Source: Candidatus Omnitrophota bacterium (GTDB taxonomy: Bacteria > Omnitrophota > Gorgyraeia > Zapsychrales > Fredricksoniimonadaceae). From it: DNA of 59,464 nucleotides. Both the position numbers and the translations under genes were made by a program. Where the stretch lies: NCBI GenBank assembly GCA_028870995.1, contig JAGWOI010000015.1:1-59464 (forward strand). The letters are read 5' to 3'. Shown here piece by piece: positions 37,245 to 44,891 of this stretch. Every line of letters begins with the position of its first letter. The first letter of the stretch is position 1. The notes below the pieces were generated by a model. That model had not been told where the DNA came from and did not search any database. It saw nothing but the letters and a program-made list of their open reading frames with translations.

Positions 37245-39829
37245 TGAGCCGCCTTAATCTTGAAATCATCGATCCAAAACTCATCCTTGCCTGAAGCATT
37301 GCCATCGGTATAAAACTGAAACTCAGATAAATCATCCAGGTTGGCTAAAAGGGCGCTGACCACCTGATGCACATCAACCGTGGTCTCATGCCACTGGCCG
37401 TCGTCAATCAAAGAAACCGGCTTTGGCGAGGCATTGCCTTGACATTGGTATTCATGCGTACCGCCCAAACATATCCAATCCCCAAAACCAGACAATACCC
37501 TCATGCCAACAGGCACCCCTCGCGGGATGCGGTAAGCAAAACTCATCAAGGGAAAATCTTTCAAGCTCCAGCCATCAATTTTTAAGGCCGCCGAAAGATT
37601 GGAATTGTCATAACCGCTTTTAATATGCAATGAGTTGCCATTAAGATACACTATATTCTTGTCAATATCCAGTTTTGAATCCCCCAAGCTGTGAAAACGG
37701 TCTGATGAGAAATCGAAATTCCCATAGTAAAGAATACCCTTTGGCAAGCCGTCCGAGATAGGCTTCTCTTCTTCCTCTGCGTTATTGGCTTGTTTCAATC
37801 CGCCGGCGATATAGGCCAGAAAATGCCCGCTGGAACGGTAATTTTGATTAAAATGTTTACCGTCATTTAAAGAAGCATCCTTGATGCCGCGATCAAACAC
37901 CTTGATCCCCACATCAAGATATTGCTGTTCTTTATAGCCGCTAATCTTATAGCCGTACCCGAAAGCATGCGCAATCAGGAGATTCAAATCAGGGGTGCCG
38001 TCAGAATCAGCATAACAATCCGCCGTCGTGTATTTAAACGTGTCACCGCTGTTAGCCAGACCCTCATGAATAAGCCAATGCAGAGCACGAAAAATCGAAT
38101 CAGCGGCAATGGGACTGTCCGTCAACTGATGGTATTTAATGACCGCTTCCAAAAGCAAACCCGTCATAAAAGGTGAGCCGCCGTATTCATCGGGTCGTGC
38201 GCCCTCAGTTGGATCATGATAATAGAGATTATGAATATACCCGCCCCTGGACGGCCACTCCATTTGAGTTCGGTATAAATTTTTCATGTATTCGCCGGAT
38301 AATTTCAAATAGTCGGGATCTCCGGTCAACTCGTACCAGGCAATAACCCCTAAAAAAGGATATGCCACCAATCTTTCCGTCCAAAAATACTTTCCAGACT
38401 TTGGAAAAAAGGCCCGCCTTGGAGGAAAATGATTTTTTAGATATTCCGCCATGTATCCGGCAATGATATATGAACGCGGGTCACCGGTCAGAAGATAATC
38501 ATCGGCCATGGCATCAACGTAAATATATCGATCGTTTAAATGATGAATGTCCCGCCCTCGGTTCGGCCCTTCATGAATGATCTCGTTCTCCCTGTAATAA
38601 ATCAAAGCCTTACGCGCGGCCAAAAAATATTTCAGCTCGCCTGAACGGGCATAAATCTGATATAGGACATGGGCAGAAGAATAATAGGTGTGTGTATCGA
38701 TGTTCCCAATCAGACCCTTTTTTTCCATCATCGGAAAACTATCATCGATATGCTCATCATATGAAGGGAACATCCTTTGCCCCATAGGAACCTGATCGCC
38801 CATGATCTTGGAATCGCAAAGCCATTGGGCGGGAAACAAGATAAAGCCTTCCGGAAATTCCCAAGTCGGCTCAACTATATCCAAGTCCTTGGTTTGACGC
38901 GGTTGACCCCATTTCATCGTTACATAGGAATAAGCGTTCTCTATCTGATGATGGAATTGCACCAAAACCGAGCGAATGGAATGGTCCTGCGGCCAATAAG
39001 CCAGTACCTTTGCCGCGATAGGGATCTCCTGTCCGGATTTTTCAAAAAAGGCCACGTTTTTGACAGACATCAATTGTCCCGGCGCAAAGGGAACACCGGC
39101 AGAGATCAAGGGATTATTGTCCGGTACATTTTTAATTTTAACCAGAACCGCCTCGATACTTCCCTGCTTGAGCGGCGGTTTTTCAGAAACGATAACTGCT
39201 TTACGTACCGGTAAAGGCGCCGGCGGCTTATGCCCTGCCATTGATGCCGAAAGCCCGCCAAATTCCTCTTCCAAACCAGGAATCATTTTAGGATGGATCA
39301 AATGCAGATTATCGAAATAAAGTGTATAGCGCTGGTCAGGACCTTTCAAATAAAAGACAATAAAACGGATATGAGAAGCATTGATGCGCGATGATATTCT
39401 GGAATAAGGGATTTCAATTTTATTTAACCCCGGATCCAGGCTAAGATTTATATTGATCCTTTTTCCGGATAAATCATCCAGGCGCACCCCAAAATCAAGC
39501 GTTGCATTTTGCGGATTATAGACATCCAAACCCAAGGACTCATAAGACCCCCAATTATGCCTCAATTTTTTGGTATTGATGCTTGGATAATCTCCAGTAG
39601 GGTAGGTCACTTCAAGAGAATGCCTGCCTTCAGTGACATGTCTGCCGCTTAAACGGATGGAAAAACCATGTTCAGGCGAAATATCCCAAACCTTTGGATT
39701 TTCAAAATCACACAGCACATTGCCATGGCCTGCCACCATGGGGTGCATGCGATGCCACACATGCCGGACCAATACTATTGCTGCCAGGACAGCCAGAATG
39801 ATAAAGATATTTTTCTTGAACCTACCCAT
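37241..39829 (-). CDS. Membrane-anchored YetA/PcRGLX-like carbohydrate-active protein
   Basis: 862 residues from the ATG at 39829, which has TTGGAGG nine bases upstream. A single N-terminal membrane anchor (about 6-23) is followed by a carbohydrate-binding-like jelly roll (about 35-180). A RIFT-barrel region resembling PcRGLX/YetA proteins comes next (about 230-320), then an alpha-barrel of the (alpha/alpha)6 type seen in polysaccharide lyases and GH families (about 330-690). A second C-terminal binding-like domain (about 715-862) closes it. It is expected to face the periplasm and act on the nascent exopolysaccharide. The enzyme class is inferred. Confidence 0.7.
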   Translation of the reverse strand: MGRFKKNIFIILAVLAAIVLVRHVWHRMHPMVAGHGNVLCDFENPKVWDISPEHGFSIRLSGRHVTEGRHSLEVTYPTGDYPSINTKKLRHNWGSYESLGLDVYNPQNATLDFGVRLDDLSGKRININLSLDPGLNKIEIPYSRISSRINASHIRFIVFYLKGPDQRYTLYFDNLHLIHPKMIPGLEEEFGGLSASMAGHKPPAPLPVRKAVIVSEKPPLKQGSIEAVLVKIKNVPDNNPLISAGVPFAPGQLMSVKNVAFFEKSGQEIPIAAKVLAYWPQDHSIRSVLVQFHHQIENAYSYVTMKWGQPRQTKDLDIVEPTWEFPEGFILFPAQWLCDSKIMGDQVPMGQRMFPSYDEHIDDSFPMMEKKGLIGNIDTHTYYSSAHVLYQIYARSGELKYFLAARKALIYYRENEIIHEGPNRGRDIHHLNDRYIYVDAMADDYLLTGDPRSYIIAGYMAEYLKNHFPPRRAFFPKSGKYFWTERLVAYPFLGVIAWYELTGDPDYLKLSGEYMKNLYRTQMEWPSRGGYIHNLYYHDPTEGARPDEYGGSPFMTGLLLEAVIKYHQLTDSPIAADSIFRALHWLIHEGLANSGDTFKYTTADCYADSDGTPDLNLLIAHAFGYGYKISGYKEQQYLDVGIKVFDRGIKDASLNDGKHFNQNYRSSGHFLAYIAGGLKQANNAEEEEKPISDGLPKGILYYGNFDFSSDRFHSLGDSKLDIDKNIVYLNGNSLHIKSGYDNSNLSAALKIDGWSLKDFPLMSFAYRIPRGVPVGMRVLSGFGDWICLGGTHEYQCQGNASPKPVSLIDDGQWHETTVDVHQVVSALLANLDDLSEFQFYTDGNASGKDEFWIDDFKIKAAQ

Positions 39830-40943
39830 GCTGTTGAGCCTCCAAGGTTGAATTCTTCTCAATAAAATAATCCCTGTAACTGCCCGGATTGCCGTTTTCC
39901 CCTGCTTCAGCGGCCTTGATGATGTTATACATTTCCCGGGCCGTCACATAATGAAGACAAAAACGCTCACCATCGTTATAATTCTTTTCCAAATAGCTGT
40001 ACATTGCATGGCATGGCTCTCCCAGCAGCACTCCGGCATTCTTTTCAGGAGCGCCATGAGTATGCACCTTCACAAAAATCCAATCAGGCCTTCCGGCCAC
40101 CGCTATACCCTGTTTGATCCATAAATCAACACGGTCGGCCGTAGGCGGATTAGTACCGGTCACGTCTCCGTTCTCAATACGCGGCAAAACGCCGAATTTA
40201 CGGCGTTTAAAATTCAAGGCCAACGGCCCCTGAATAATCATCAAATGCTGCCCTTTGGTATAGGTGCCTACACAAACGTCCACACCCTTGTTATGCGACT
40301 TGGGACGGCGCGGATCAGATTTTGTATAATAAATGCTGTTGATCTTGGACGGCTGGGTATTGCTTGGCGCGGAAGGAAAAGTGAAATCCGCATAACAGCC
40401 GGCCTCTGCCAGCACCCGAGACTCATCATTAACTCCGCACCAGCAACCGTCAGGCCTGGAGTTATTGAGCGCCCAGTTGCCGTGAATGAACGCAAAACGG
40501 ACCGCTTGCGCCATAGGCCGTTTACCTAAAAAGCCATGGCCGCCCAAATCCTTCTTGCCCTGCTCCAATTTAACCCTCAAACTCGCTTCGGTATCGCCAT
40601 CATGATGCAGATGCACTTCGACTTCGCCATAGCCGGCATTGATCAACACAGCCAGTTCATTAAGAAGATTTTGTTCATAAACCTCAGCGGGATAAAAAAA
40701 GGTATGTTGAGGAGGACGTCCATCGGCATCGCAGTGTTGCTGGGCCATGAGCGGATATCCCTTCACCCAGCGCCTCACCCGTTCAAGGCGGGTTGCTGCA
40801 TCGGCCTTGCCCCAATCCGGCTCATAATGATCTACAAAGCAAAACATAATATGCGTTTTGCCCTTGAGTTTTACAGGTTTGAATAAACGGGCCATTTCCT
40901 GCGCCAGATAACTACCCAGCCACAAATGGATATTATTAAACAT
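39822..40943 (-). CDS. Polysaccharide-deacetylase-like protein of exosortase loci
   Basis: 373 residues, no signal peptide. Segments such as FCFVDHYEPDW, HTFFYPAEVYE, VEVHLHHDGD and FIHGNWALN are reminiscent of NodB-type deacetylase-like proteins found beside exosortase genes, though the classical TFDDGP motif is not present. Metal-binding His and Asp residues are plausible in VDHYEP and HLHHDGD. Overlaps both neighbours by 8 bases. Substrate is presumed to be the exopolysaccharide; activity is unproven. Confidence 0.6.
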   Translation of the reverse strand: MFNNIHLWLGSYLAQEMARLFKPVKLKGKTHIMFCFVDHYEPDWGKADAATRLERVRRWVKGYPLMAQQHCDADGRPPQHTFFYPAEVYEQNLLNELAVLINAGYGEVEVHLHHDGDTEASLRVKLEQGKKDLGGHGFLGKRPMAQAVRFAFIHGNWALNNSRPDGCWCGVNDESRVLAEAGCYADFTFPSAPSNTQPSKINSIYYTKSDPRRPKSHNKGVDVCVGTYTKGQHLMIIQGPLALNFKRRKFGVLPRIENGDVTGTNPPTADRVDLWIKQGIAVAGRPDWIFVKVHTHGAPEKNAGVLLGEPCHAMYSYLEKNYNDGERFCLHYVTAREMYNIIKAAEAGENGNPGSYRDYFIEKNSTLEAQQHG

Positions 40944-42111
40944 CGGCCAAGGCTCCTGCGCGCTGGGTCCTTTCCCAGGTCACCCGCTGGGTGCCGGAGA
41001 CAAAACGGACAAAGCCTAAGAAAAGTGCCAGATTCATGGATACAAAGTAATAACACAAGTTGAAGATCTTAATTTTCTTTTCCCGATTGCTCAAAGCCTG
41101 GCCGATTAAGGCAAAACAATAGAATACAAACTGTATAAACAATATTACGTTATAAAACCAGTGGCCAACCAAGGCAAGGTTCGTCGCCAAAACGAGACCT
41201 AAAGAAAACGGCACGCACCAGCGCAGCACCTTATGCGACCAAAAAGCAAAGGCGCTGAAGCCCCTGCGCAAATCCAGCATTGAAGCCAGCATGGTCAGCG
41301 ACTGATAATCCCCAGCGCCAATACGTATGCGTCTTTGTTTTTCCTGGATGATTTTCTTGGCCGTATGCTCAAAGGCGACTGCTTGCGGATCGTAAGCCGC
41401 CTTGAAGCCCTTTTCCAAAACCTTCATGGAGATAACAAAATCTTCAACAATCGTGTCCGGTGGGCAATTGTAAAAAAGCTCCTTGCGCAGGGCAAAAATG
41501 GCGCCGTTGGCCCCCAGGCAGGCACCGAGCTTACCTTCCACCCTCTTTAAAAATGTCTCAAATTTCCAATAAAACCCTTCCAGTTCAATGGTCTGCGATT
41601 CCTCGGCCTTGATAAAATGCAGCGAACCGCACACGCAACCCACCTGGGAATCCTGAAAATGCCGAACGATTTTGGAAATGGCATCCCTGGCAAACATGGT
41701 GTTGGCATCGCTGAAGACTATGATTTCACCTTGGGCCTTAGAAACGACCTCGTTAAGCACATTGACCTTGCCGCGCCGCTCTTTAAAAGCATAAAACTTA
41801 ATCCCTCTGTCTACATAACGCCTGGCAATTTCATTAGTCATATCCGAAGAGCCGTCAGAAGCAATGATGACCTCCAGCAATTCGGACGGATAAGTGGAAA
41901 CCAGGCAATTTTCAAGCCTACTCTCAATGACCGATTCCTCATTATAAGCCGCAATAATGACGGATACCCGCGGCAGATGACCCGCATCAGCAGGCTCCTG
42001 CCTTTTGACCATGTGGTCCAACATCCATAAAATCATCGGATACACCATGTAGGTATAGATGATCAAGAAAGCACTTATCCAAAACAAAATTATGATGGTC
42101 AGTTTTTCCAT
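40936..42111 (-). CDS. Processive GT2 glycosyltransferase with membrane helices
   Basis: 391 residues. One N-terminal helix, then a GT-A domain with VSVIIAAYNEE, IIASDGSSD and FSDANT (DxD-type), an acidic VEDFVIS motif and QEKQRRIRIG in the Q/R-x-x-R-W position, then about three C-terminal helices. This is the layout of cellulose/poly-GlcNAc-type synthases that polymerise and export glycan. It is the first enzyme of the exosortase operon and overlaps the small winged-helix gene. Confidence 0.88.
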   Translation of the reverse strand: MEKLTIIILFWISAFLIIYTYMVYPMILWMLDHMVKRQEPADAGHLPRVSVIIAAYNEESVIESRLENCLVSTYPSELLEVIIASDGSSDMTNEIARRYVDRGIKFYAFKERRGKVNVLNEVVSKAQGEIIVFSDANTMFARDAISKIVRHFQDSQVGCVCGSLHFIKAEESQTIELEGFYWKFETFLKRVEGKLGACLGANGAIFALRKELFYNCPPDTIVEDFVISMKVLEKGFKAAYDPQAVAFEHTAKKIIQEKQRRIRIGAGDYQSLTMLASMLDLRRGFSAFAFWSHKVLRWCVPFSLGLVLATNLALVGHWFYNVILFIQFVFYCFALIGQALSNREKKIKIFNLCYYFVSMNLALFLGFVRFVSGTQRVTWERTQRAGALADV

Positions 42112-42308
42112 ATAATATCGTAAGCCACACTCCGGCCACGCCCCTGTAAAAGGCGAAGCATCTTTTTCTCGACAATTTCAGTTATTTCACGATAAGCAGT
42201 TGCCCGGCTGACCTTTGCCACTGAACAATATTTTCTTGTCGTTAATCCTCCCTGAAAATTCCCTTCACCAGCATCCAGCAACATATTGATAACTTTAATA
42301 TATTTCAT
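42099..42308 (-). CDS. Small winged-helix DNA-binding protein
   Basis: 69 residues from the ATG at 42308; an in-frame start at 42353 is possible. The body GLTTRKYCSVAKVSRATAYREI resembles the winged helix that ends Fic-type proteins. It is the first gene of the exosortase/EPS operon and overlaps the GT2 start by 13 bases. A 12-bp inverted repeat sits right at its promoter, so it is a good candidate for an autoregulator of this operon. Confidence 0.6.
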   Translation of the reverse strand: MKYIKVINMLLDAGEGNFQGGLTTRKYCSVAKVSRATAYREITEIVEKKMLRLLQGRGRSVAYDIIWKN

Positions 42309-42321
42309 ATTGGCCCCGCCT

Positions 42322-42382
42322 ATAATTGTTTCAAATGCCAATAAATAACCCACATAAACGCTTCACATTATGAAACAATTAT
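42322..42382. promoter_or_regulatory. 12-bp perfect inverted repeat before the exosortase/EPS operon
   Basis: ATAATTGTTTCA (42322-42333) and TGAAACAATTAT (42371-42382) separated by 37 bases. The near copy is 13 bases upstream of the winged-helix start codon. The spacing of about five helical turns suits a dimer-pair or looping operator. Confidence 0.6.
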
Positions 42383-42422
42383 CATGGCCAATCGCCTACA
42401 GAACCGTATACTTATGCTATTT

Positions 42423-42459
42423 CTAATCAAGAACATGTTCCGGATTAGTACGACTAATC
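42423..42459. repeat. Nested palindromes with three CTAATC boxes
   Basis: CTAATC (42423-42428), a perfect 10-bp palindrome GAACATGTTC (42431-42440), GATTAGT (42443-42449) and ACTAATC (42453-42459). The first two CTAATC boxes form a near-complete 26-bp palindrome; the last two form a second dyad with a 3-base loop. They lie between the divergent genes, about 55-90 bases upstream of the + strand promoter. Confidence 0.6.
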
Positions 42460-42512
42460 AGGAGTATGTCCCTATTTAGCAACCTGTCGATATTTCTTCT
42501 CTCTTTACCCAA

Positions 42513-42541
42513 TTGACAACCCAAATCATGAATGTTATAGT
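42513..42541 (+). promoter_or_regulatory. Sigma-70-type promoter of the DUF5678/retropepsin pair
   Basis: TTGACA (42513-42518), 17 bp, TATAGT (42536-42541) with an extended TG. The leader is about 15 nt with a weak GAGAG ribosome-binding site before the ATG at 42563. Confidence 0.75.
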
Positions 42542-42562
42542 GAAACAAAGAGAGAATATATC

Positions 42563-42775
42563 ATGCGTGCACAAACTTTAGATAACGATACATTTGTCAA
42601 AAAGAATTTCGAGAAGCTCATTTTAAAATATCCCCGCCAGGTTGTTATTATCTGCGAAGGCGAACTTTTTACCGGCAAAGATGCTATGGAACATGCTGAA
42701 AGAAAGCATCCCGGAAAGATTCCTATGGTTCTGCCAGTCCCCAGTCGTGACCAGCTCAAACATTTTTTGTTGTAA
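42563..42775 (+). CDS. DUF5678-like small protein
   Basis: 70 residues. YPRQVVIICEGELFTGKDAMEHAERKHPG is spread over a pattern I associate with DUF5678, a small family often next to retropepsin-like proteases. No signal peptide or membrane span. The protease gene begins 6 bases after its stop, so the two are coexpressed. Confidence 0.6.
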   Translation: MRAQTLDNDTFVKKNFEKLILKYPRQVVIICEGELFTGKDAMEHAERKHPGKIPMVLPVPSRDQLKHFLL

Positions 42776-42781
42776 CGACAA

Positions 42782-43171
42782 ATGATCGTTTTCCCATACA
42801 AAAAAATCTTTGATGATTTTTATCCCATCATAGATATAGCCATAAAAAGCCCCCGCAAAATCATTGAAACCGAAGTTTACGTAGATACAGGCGCAAGCAC
42901 CTCCATCTTTCGCGTTGCCATTGCCGAAAAGCTCGGCATTGATTACACCAAAGGAACCCGCGGATATACCATGGTTGGAGATGGCAGTTACATTCCTGTT
43001 TTTCATCATAAATTGCCTGTCCGTATCGGGAAAATTTGGATAAAAACCACCCTTACTTTCTCCCCACAGTTAGGCGCTGATATGAATTTGCTTGGACAAA
43101 AGGACATCTTTGATCGTTTCGATATTACTTTCAGCAAACATAAGAATACCATTTCTTTCCACCCAAACTGA
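42782..43171 (+). CDS. Retropepsin-like aspartic protease
   Basis: 129 residues, the size of one retropepsin-type subunit, so it would act as a dimer. Active-site motif VDTGAST (Asp35-Thr-Gly) in the N-terminal half, and LLGQKDIFDRFDITF at the position of the C-terminal ILG(R) motif. No signal peptide, so it is presumably cytoplasmic. Its only partner is the DUF5678-like protein upstream. The stop is close to the converging acetyltransferase gene. Confidence 0.8.
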   Translation: MIVFPYKKIFDDFYPIIDIAIKSPRKIIETEVYVDTGASTSIFRVAIAEKLGIDYTKGTRGYTMVGDGSYIPVFHHKLPVRIGKIWIKTTLTFSPQLGADMNLLGQKDIFDRFDITFSKHKNTISFHPN

Positions 43172-43179
43172 TTTCTAAC

Positions 43180-43692
43180 TTAAATTTTTCCAACCACCTT
43201 TGCAGGAATGCCAACCACCGTCACATTATCCGGCACGTTATGGATAACCACCGCATTGGCCCCAATTTTGACGTTATTGCCGATAGTAATGCCTCCCAGA
43301 ACCTTGGCTCCGGCACCGATAAAGATATCATTGCCCAGAACGGGGACCTTGACCGGAAGGCCGTTGCGGGCCGCACCGATAACAACGCCGCTTTCAATAA
43401 CGATATTCTTCCCGCCCAGCACCCCGCCGTTGATGACCACTCCAATAGGATGCATCAAGACAAAACCAGGCCCAAATTCAACCCCGCGGCCGATCACACA
43501 GCCGTTAAAAAGTTTGTTCAATTCGAGTAAAATCCAGCCAATAATCCCAAGCCCTATCTGTTGAAAAGCTTTGGCCAGCCGATAAAAAACCACGGCTGAG
43601 GTGCCATCGGTGAATACAACCCTCAGGACCGATTTGAAATCATGCTTACCGTAAAAACAGAGTGCTTTCCGGCGGCAATCTTCCATCAACAT
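43180..43692 (-). CDS. Hexapeptide-repeat acetyltransferase (serine acetyltransferase-like)
   Basis: 170 residues. The C-terminal two thirds are left-handed beta-helix hexapeptide repeats (GVVINGGVLGGKNIVIESG, VLGNDIFIGAGAKVLGG, GNNVKIGANAVVIHNVP), ending in GIPAKVVGKI as in CysE/WcaB-type enzymes. In a sugar operon it is likelier to O-acetylate a glycan than to make O-acetylserine. The start overlaps the GT4 stop. Confidence 0.85.
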   Translation of the reverse strand: MLMEDCRRKALCFYGKHDFKSVLRVVFTDGTSAVVFYRLAKAFQQIGLGIIGWILLELNKLFNGCVIGRGVEFGPGFVLMHPIGVVINGGVLGGKNIVIESGVVIGAARNGLPVKVPVLGNDIFIGAGAKVLGGITIGNNVKIGANAVVIHNVPDNVTVVGIPAKVVGKI

Positions 43693-44891
43693 ACCTGTTC
43701 CACCTTATCTTTGTCCCCTGCCAAGCCTTCAGCGAGTTTTAGAATTTTCCTAGCATTATTCTCCCAGGTATATTCCTTTTCGATCTTTTGACGGGCCCGG
43801 CGACCCAGCAAGCTGCGCATTTGCGCATCTTGGATCAGCTTCTTAAATACTTCCGTAAGTGTGGAGAAATCATCAGGCTCAAAAAACATGGCATCATGTC
43901 CATCTTCCAAGACATCTTCAATGGGTTTAAGTTTCGGAGCTACCACCGCTTTAGCCATTGCCATGTATTCAAACATTTTTATGGGAGAACGGTATTCATT
44001 GGTTGCCGGAATTACGCAAATGTCCATGAGACCGATATATTGAGGAATATCCTTATGAGAAACAGAGCCTGTAAAAATGACCTTTTCTTCAACACCTTTT
44101 ATCCTGGCCTGCTTCTGTAATTCTTCCTTCAATACACCATCCCCTACCAAAACCAACCTGACATTATTAGATTTTTCCGCCACGGCTGCAAAAGCATCAA
44201 CCAGCAATTCCAGGTTGTGCCAGGCCACAAACCATCCGATAAAACCGAAAACCAGGACGCCATCGGCAATACTGTAACGTTCGCGAAGCCCATTGGAAGA
44301 CACCGAGAGAGAAAAACGTTGCGGATCAACTGCGTTAGGAAGAACAATGATCTTTTCGCCATTAACACCCAACCCTATTATCTTGTCTTTTAGAAATTGC
44401 GAAACAACCATAATAAGATCAGCTTTTTTAAAAATATATCCTTCTATTTTGCGCGCCCAACCGACAAATACCTGCTTGCGCACCCTTTGTTCTCCGGCTA
44501 TCTCGTTGACCTCAATAATCAAAGGAATGCAGTTTTTAGCCGCTAAGTACGCCCCCATAAAACTAAAAAAAGCATAACGCTCGTAAATAAAAGCGACTTT
44601 CTGCTTCATCAAAGCCTTGGACAACTTAAAATAGGCAACCGCGTTATAAGACAGCTCAACAATCTCAAACAAGAATTGTGGCAGCGACCGGCTCAGAAAC
44701 CGAAAAACCGTTGACTTCAAACCTTCCTTTTTCTCGTAAGGACTGCTTCCAGCTGACATCAAGGGGTCCACGGCTGAGGGAGAAACAACTTCCACTTCAT
44801 GCCCCATGTCCCTAAAACCTTTAATGATGGAGGCGATGTGCACGCCTTCAGCGCCTGTTGCCTGTGTCCTATGATGGTATATGATTTTCAT
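43686..44891 (-). CDS. GT4-family glycosyltransferase
   Basis: 401 residues of GT-B fold. The C-terminal donor site is recognisable (VFGFIGWFVAWHN, LVLVGDG, VIFTGSVSHKDIP, EYRSPIKMFEYMAMAKAVVAP). Retaining glycosyltransferase using a nucleotide sugar. It overlaps the fusion gene upstream (ATGA) and the acetyltransferase downstream. Sugar specificity is not readable. Confidence 0.88.
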   Translation of the reverse strand: MKIIYHHRTQATGAEGVHIASIIKGFRDMGHEVEVVSPSAVDPLMSAGSSPYEKKEGLKSTVFRFLSRSLPQFLFEIVELSYNAVAYFKLSKALMKQKVAFIYERYAFFSFMGAYLAAKNCIPLIIEVNEIAGEQRVRKQVFVGWARKIEGYIFKKADLIMVVSQFLKDKIIGLGVNGEKIIVLPNAVDPQRFSLSVSSNGLRERYSIADGVLVFGFIGWFVAWHNLELLVDAFAAVAEKSNNVRLVLVGDGVLKEELQKQARIKGVEEKVIFTGSVSHKDIPQYIGLMDICVIPATNEYRSPIKMFEYMAMAKAVVAPKLKPIEDVLEDGHDAMFFEPDDFSTLTEVFKKLIQDAQMRSLLGRRARQKIEKEYTWENNARKILKLAEGLAGDKDKVEQVC

